Shown here one piece after another: positions 59,614 through 64,000 of a DNA stretch of 64,000 nucleotides. Position 1 is the first letter of the stretch, and the number at the start of each line of letters is the position of its first letter. The notes below the pieces were generated by a model. The model was not told the origin of the DNA. It did not search any database and worked only from the letters and a program-made list of their open reading frames with translations. The stretch comes from Agarivorans sp. Toyoura001 (GTDB lineage: Bacteria > Pseudomonadota > Gammaproteobacteria > Enterobacterales > Celerinatantimonadaceae). Location of the stretch: assembly GCF_005405585.1 (NCBI RefSeq), contig NZ_BJEQ01000014.1, forward strand, positions 1 through 64,000, written 5' to 3'. Made by a program: the position numbers and the translations under genes.

Positions 59614-62600
59614 TTACTCTGCGTCTGGCGCTGCGTTTAATAAAGCAGCTAAGTTATCAGCAGCCTCATCGGCAGTGATAGGCGCAGGGGCTTCTGCTTT
59701 ATTACGACGTTCTTCGTGGTAAGCATAACCAGTACCCGCAGGTATCAAGCGACCAACAATAACGTTTTCTTTCAAGCCTCGTAGCTCATCCTGTTTACCA
59801 CCCACTGCAGCTTCAGTAAGCACGCGAGTCGTTTCTTGGAATGAAGCAGCAGAAATAAACGATTCTGTTGATAGAGAAGCTTTAGTGATACCTAACAACT
59901 CACGGCGATAAACCGCAGGGCGTTTGCCATCAGCAACTAATTGACGATTTTCAATATTCACTCGCGCTACTTCAGCTTGCTCACCTAGCAAGAAGCTAGA
60001 ATCGCCGGCATCAAGAATCAAACACTTACGAAGCATTTGACGCACGATAGTTTCAATGTGCTTATCGTTAATTTTCACACCTTGTAAACGGTATACGTCT
60101 TGTACTTCGTTTACGATGTAGTTTGCTACAGGGCTAATACCACGTAAGCGTAAGATGTCGTGCGGAGACTCAGGACCATCGGCGATAACTTCACCTTTTT
60201 GAACCTTCTCACCTTCAAACACGTTCAAGTTACGCCACTTAGGAATCATCTCTTCATAAGCGTCGGCATCACTAGGAGTAATCACCAGGCGACGTTTACC
60301 TTTAGTTTCTTTACCGTAACTAATGGTACCGCTGACTTCGGCAAGAATAGCAGGCTCTTTAGGCTGACGCGCTTCAAACAAGTCGGCTACGCGAGGTAGA
60401 CCACCGGTAATATCTTTAGTACCGCTTGATTCTTGAGGGATACGAGCAATCGCATCACCAACACCCACTTCTGCAGAGTCTTCCAAGTTAACAATGGCTT
60501 TACTCGGTAAGAAGTATTGAGCAGGAATGTCAGTACCAGCAATCAGTACATCGTTTCCAGAACCGTCAACCAGTTTCACCATTGGACGCATTTCTTTACC
60601 AGCGCCTGGGCGCTCGTTAGGGTCCAGTACGTGAATACTTGAAAGGCCGGTAAGTTCATCGGTTTGACGGCTTACAGTGATGCCTTCAACCATATCTACG
60701 AACTTAAGACTACCAGGTACTTCAGTAATAATTGGGTGTGTATGCGGGTCCCAGTTGGCAACAACGTCACCAGACTTAACTGCACCACCATCAATCACTT
60801 CTAAAATACTACCGTATTGTAGTTTATGGCTTTCTTTGGTTTGACCCATTTCATCAATGATGGTCAATTCCGTAGAGCGCGATGTAACTACTAGCTTGCC
60901 AGCGTTGTTGGTAACAACTTTAGCGTTATGTAGCTTGATTGAACCCGCATTTTTAACTTGAATGCTGTTCTCGGCTGCCGCACGCGATGCCGCACCACCA
61001 ATGTGGAAGGTACGCATGGTAAGCTGTGTTCCTGGCTCACCAATAGATTGAGCTGCAACAACACCTACCGCTTCACCGCGACCAACCAAGTGGCCTCGAG
61101 CTAGGTCACGACCATAACAAAGTGCACAAACACCGAAGTCGTTAGCACAGCTAATTACTGAGCGAACTTTAACGGTATCCACTGAGTTTTCTTCAAGAAG
61201 GTCACACAGTTTCTCGTCAAGCAAGGTTTTGTCTTTAAGCAGTACTTCATTGTCTGTACCAGGCTTAATGACATCACCAACCAATACACGACCAAGAACA
61301 CGCTCACGTAGTGGCTCAACAACATCACCACCCTCGATATGAGGCGTCATCAAGATACCTTCTTCGGTACCACAGTCGGTTTCGGTAACAACTAAATCTT
61401 GTGCAACGTCCACTAAACGGCGAGTTAGGTAACCCGAGTTCGCTGTTTTCAATGCAGTATCGGCCAAACCTTTACGCGCACCGTGAGTAGAGATGAAGTA
61501 CTGAAGTACGTTCAAACCTTCACGGAAGTTAGCCACAATCGGAGTTTCGATAATCGAACCATCCGGTTTAGCCATCAAACCACGCATACCCGCTAACTGA
61601 CGAATCTGAGCGGCACTACCACGTGCGCCAGAGTCGGCCATCATAAAGATGCTGTTGAAAGAGTCTTGACTCTCTTCTTCGCCGTCTTTATTTAGTACCG
61701 TTTCAGTAGACAGATTGTCCATCATCGCTTTCGATACTTTTTCGTTGGCCGAAGCCCAAATATCGATAACTTTGTTGTAACGCTCACCCGCGGTAACCAA
61801 ACCAGCTAAGAACTGTTCTTGGATTTCGCTTACTTCGTCACTGGCTTCTTCCACGATGTCTTTCTTAGCATCAGGGATAACCATGTCGTTAATACCTACA
61901 GAGGCACCAGACAAGGTTGCATAATGGAAACCGGTGTACATTAATTGGTCAGCAAAAATAACTGAGTGCTTAAGACCAAGTTTACGATAACAAGTATTCA
62001 GCAACCCTGAGATTTGCTTCTTACCCATTGAACGGTTAACAAGTTCGAAAGGCAGACCTTTAGGTACGATTAACCATAAAATGGCACGACCAATGGTGGT
62101 TTGCTTGATTTCAGTCTTTTCGATTTTTGAACCATCTTCAGCTACCACAACTTCAGTAATACGCACGTTTACACGGGCATGAATACTGGCTTGCTTAGCA
62201 CGGTATAACTTCTCTGCCTCTTTAGGGCCAGACAAGTACATACCTTCACCTTCAGCATTTACACGTTCACGGGTCATGTAGTACAGACCCAATACAACGT
62301 CTTGCGAAGGTACGATAATTGGCTCACCGTTAGCTGGCGATAGTACGTTGTTGGTAGACATCATCAACGAACGTGCTTCTAACTGTGCTTCTAGGGTTAA
62401 CGGTACGTGTACCGCCATTTGATCCCCATCGAAGTCGGCGTTATAAGCCGCACATACTAGCGGGTGTAATTGAATCGCTTTACCTTCAATTAACACTGGC
62501 TCAAAGGCTTGAATACCCAAACGGTGCAAGGTTGGTGCACGGTTAAGTAATACCGGGTGTTCACGGATAACTTCTTCAAGAATATCCCAAACCTCACCAC

Positions 62601-63825
62601 CTTCACGCTCAACCATCTTCTTAGCAGCTTTAATCGTAGTCGCAAGACCACGAAGCTCTAGCTTGCCGTAGATGAATGGCTTGAACAGCTCAAGTGCCAT
62701 TTTCTTAGGTAAACCACACTGGTGTAAACGCAGTGTAGGACCAACGGTAATTACCGAACGACCAGAGTAATCTACACGTTTACCTAGCAAGTTCTGACGG
62801 AAACGACCTTGCTTACCTTTGATCATATCAGCCAAAGATTTAAGCGGACGTTTATTAGAACCGGTAATTGCGCGACCACGACGACCGTTGTCTAACAAGG
62901 CATCTACTGCTTCTTGCAGCATACGCTTTTCGTTACGTACAATGATGTCTGGAGCAGCTAGGTCTAATAGACGCTTCAAACGGTTGTTACGGTTGATTAC
63001 ACGACGGTATAAGTCGTTCAAATCAGACGTAGCAAAACGGCCGCCATCTAGTGGAACTAGAGGACGCAAATCTGGTGGAAGAACCGGCAATACGGTCATA
63101 ATCATCCACTCAGGTTTGTTACCTGAATCGCGGAACGCTTCCATAAGCTTAAGACGTTTAGTGGTCTTTTTACGCTTAGTTTCAGAGTTAGTGGTTTGTA
63201 ACTCTTCGCGCATTACTTCGATTTCTTGATCAAGGTCTAAATGACGTAGTAAAGCTAGTACAGCTTCAGCACCCATTTTAGCTTCGAACTCATCGCCATA
63301 TTCTTCAAGAGAGTCTAAGTACGTTTCTTCGGTCAACATTTGGCCGCGCTCTAAGCTGGTCATGCCAGGCTCAGTCACTACAAATGATTCGAAGTAAAGT
63401 ACGCGCTCAATATCACGTAGCGTCATATCTAGTAATAAACCGATACGCGATGGTAACGACTTAAGGAACCAGATGTGTGCCACAGGAGACGCTAGCTCAA
63501 TGTGTCCCATACGGTCACGGCGAACTTTAGACTGTGTAACTTCTACGCCACACTTCTCACAGATAACACCACGGTGCTTCAAACGTTTGTATTTACCACA
63601 CAAACATTCGTAATCTTTTACTGGGCCGAAAATACGGGCACAGAATAAACCGTCACGCTCTGGCTTGAAGGTACGATAGTTAATCGTTTCAGGTTTTTTA
63701 ACTTCACCAAAAGACCAACTACGGATCTGATCAGGTGAAGCTAGGCCAATTTTAATGCCTTCAAACTCTTCGGTCTTGCTTTGTTGCTTAAGAAACTTAA
63801 GTAAATCTTTCACGTTTCTCTCCAA
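59614..63825 (-). CDS. rpoC: RNA polymerase beta' subunit
   Basis: RpoC forms the active centre with RpoB. The N-terminal zinc site [19 protein letters not shown], the catalytic [12 protein letters not shown], the bridge/trigger region ([19 protein letters not shown]) and the second zinc site region ([21 protein letters not shown]) are all present. Its 1403 residues match E. coli (1407). It follows rpoB after 70 bases holding a perfect hairpin. Confidence 0.99.
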   Translation of the reverse strand: MERNVKDLLKFLKQQSKTEEFEGIKIGLASPDQIRSWSFGEVKKPETINYRTFKPERDGLFCARIFGPVKDYECLCGKYKRLKHRGVICEKCGVEVTQSKVRRDRMGHIELASPVAHIWFLKSLPSRIGLLLDMTLRDIERVLYFESFVVTEPGMTSLERGQMLTEETYLDSLEEYGDEFEAKMGAEAVLALLRHLDLDQEIEVMREELQTTNSETKRKKTTKRLKLMEAFRDSGNKPEWMIMTVLPVLPPDLRPLVPLDGGRFATSDLNDLYRRVINRNNRLKRLLDLAAPDIIVRNEKRMLQEAVDALLDNGRRGRAITGSNKRPLKSLADMIKGKQGRFRQNLLGKRVDYSGRSVITVGPTLRLHQCGLPKKMALELFKPFIYGKLELRGLATTIKAAKKMVEREGGEVWDILEEVIREHPVLLNRAPTLHRLGIQAFEPVLIEGKAIQLHPLVCAAYNADFDGDQMAVHVPLTLEAQLEARSLMMSTNNVLSPANGEPIIVPSQDVVLGLYYMTRERVNAEGEGMYLSGPKEAEKLYRAKQASIHARVNVRITEVVVAEDGSKIEKTEIKQTTIGRAILWLIVPKGLPFELVNRSMGKKQISGLLNTCYRKLGLKHSVIFADQLMYTGFHYATLSGASVGINDMVIPDAKKDIVEEASDEVSEIQEQFLAGLVTAGERYNKVIDIWASANEKVSKAMMDNLSTETVLNKDGEEESQDSFNSIFMMADSGARGSAAQIRQLAGMRGLMAKPDGSIIETPIVANFREGLNVLQYFISTHGARKGLADTALKTANSGYLTRRLVDVAQDLVVTETDCGTEEGILMTPHIEGGDVVEPLRERVLGRVLVGDVIKPGTDNEVLLKDKTLLDEKLCDLLEENSVDTVKVRSVISCANDFGVCALCYGRDLARGHLVGRGEAVGVVAAQSIGEPGTQLTMRTFHIGGAASRAAAENSIQVKNAGSIKLHNAKVVTNNAGKLVVTSRSTELTIIDEMGQTKESHKLQYGSILEVIDGGAVKSGDVVANWDPHTHPIITEVPGSLKFVDMVEGITVSRQTDELTGLSSIHVLDPNERPGAGKEMRPMVKLVDGSGNDVLIAGTDIPAQYFLPSKAIVNLEDSAEVGVGDAIARIPQESSGTKDITGGLPRVADLFEARQPKEPAILAEVSGTISYGKETKGKRRLVITPSDADAYEEMIPKWRNLNVFEGEKVQKGEVIADGPESPHDILRLRGISPVANYIVNEVQDVYRLQGVKINDKHIETIVRQMLRKCLILDAGDSSFLLGEQAEVARVNIENRQLVADGKRPAVYRRELLGITKASLSTESFISAASFQETTRVLTEAAVGGKQDELRGLKENVIVGRLIPAGTGYAYHEERRNKAEAPAPITADEAADNLAALLNAAPDAE

Positions 63826-63841
63826 GTTGGAGTTAAACCTG

Positions 63842-63863
63842 GGGCGTTTCTAATGAAACGCCC
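63842..63863 (-). repeat. Hairpin between rpoB and rpoC
   Basis: GGGCGTTTC (63842-63850) and GAAACGCCC (63855-63863) form a perfect 9-bp stem with a TAAT loop, without a U-run, so it is not a terminator. It may be an mRNA-processing or stability element that adjusts rpoC relative to rpoB. Confidence 0.65.
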
Positions 63864-63895
63864 GCCTTGCTTTTAAATCAGGTGAAGTCCTGTGC

Positions 63896-64000
63896 TTACA
63901 GCTCGTCCAACTCAATGTTGATACCAAGAGAACGGATCTCTTTAAGCAACACGTTGAACGACTCAGGCATGCCTGGTTCCATCTGATGATTACCATCAAC
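63896..64000 (-). CDS. rpoB: RNA polymerase beta subunit (C-terminal end only)
   Basis: Only the last 34 residues are in the window: they include [20 protein letters not shown], ending LDEL, which matches the E. coli RpoB C-terminus (ending NIELEDE). The 5' part lies beyond the right edge. Confidence 0.97.
   Translation of the reverse strand, partial: VDGNHQMEPGMPESFNVLLKEIRSLGINIELDEL

Noticed and set aside
62819-63229. 136-codon open frame antisense to rpoC
   Set aside because: It is fully covered by the certain rpoC coding sequence and resembles nothing.

Overview
The window is ordinary chromosome of a marine-type gammaproteobacterium, close to Alteromonadales/Vibrionales and possibly Agarivorans-like; the genus is inferred from overall protein character only. 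Nearly every gene has a close Escherichia coli counterpart, and long stretches keep E. coli gene order. I see no phage, insertion sequence, CRISPR array or plasmid signature.

Layout. The first ~110 bases hold an rRNA-type promoter firing leftwards out of the window. Positions 347-15627 correspond to the E. coli rapA-folA region: rapA, rluA, a DUF3530 protein, a D-2-hydroxyacid dehydrogenase, djlA, murU-amgK (cell-wall sugar recycling), then lptD-surA-pdxA-rsmA-apaG-apaH and folA. Next come the ThrE-like pair yjjB/yjjP, then obgE-rpmA-rplU divergent from ispB. Positions 20143-32743 are the leftward purA-yjeT-hflC-hflK-hflX-hfq-miaA-mutL-amiB-tsaE-nnr block with divergent queG. After ppgK and alkD lies a tRNA-Gly array (34332-35148). 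Then follow orn/rsgA-psd-mscM, a DASS anion transporter, epmA, frdABCD, a small ORF, and efp/epmB.

The least conserved part is 49310-53263: a small PriC-like protein, a diguanylate cyclase with a ruined EAL domain next to a small periplasmic protein, and a lineage-specific lipoprotein. The right end is the translation/transcription core, all leftward: rpoB (end only), rpoC, ridA, tusDCB, rpsL, rpsG, fusA, tuf.

How the genes work together. EF-P (efp) and both enzymes that beta-lysylate it (epmA, epmB) are here. Fumarate reductase is preceded by an FNR-type box, and a second, perfect FNR palindrome precedes a small unknown ORF just beyond frdD. murU and amgK together recycle N-acetylmuramate. 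lptD and surA serve outer-membrane assembly.

The most unusual structure is the tRNA-Gly(GCC) array: three identical tRNAs interleaved with four decayed 49-nt elements. Each element keeps the 5' half of the tRNA in altered form and lacks the T-arm. All seven units sit behind one strong promoter and before one terminator.
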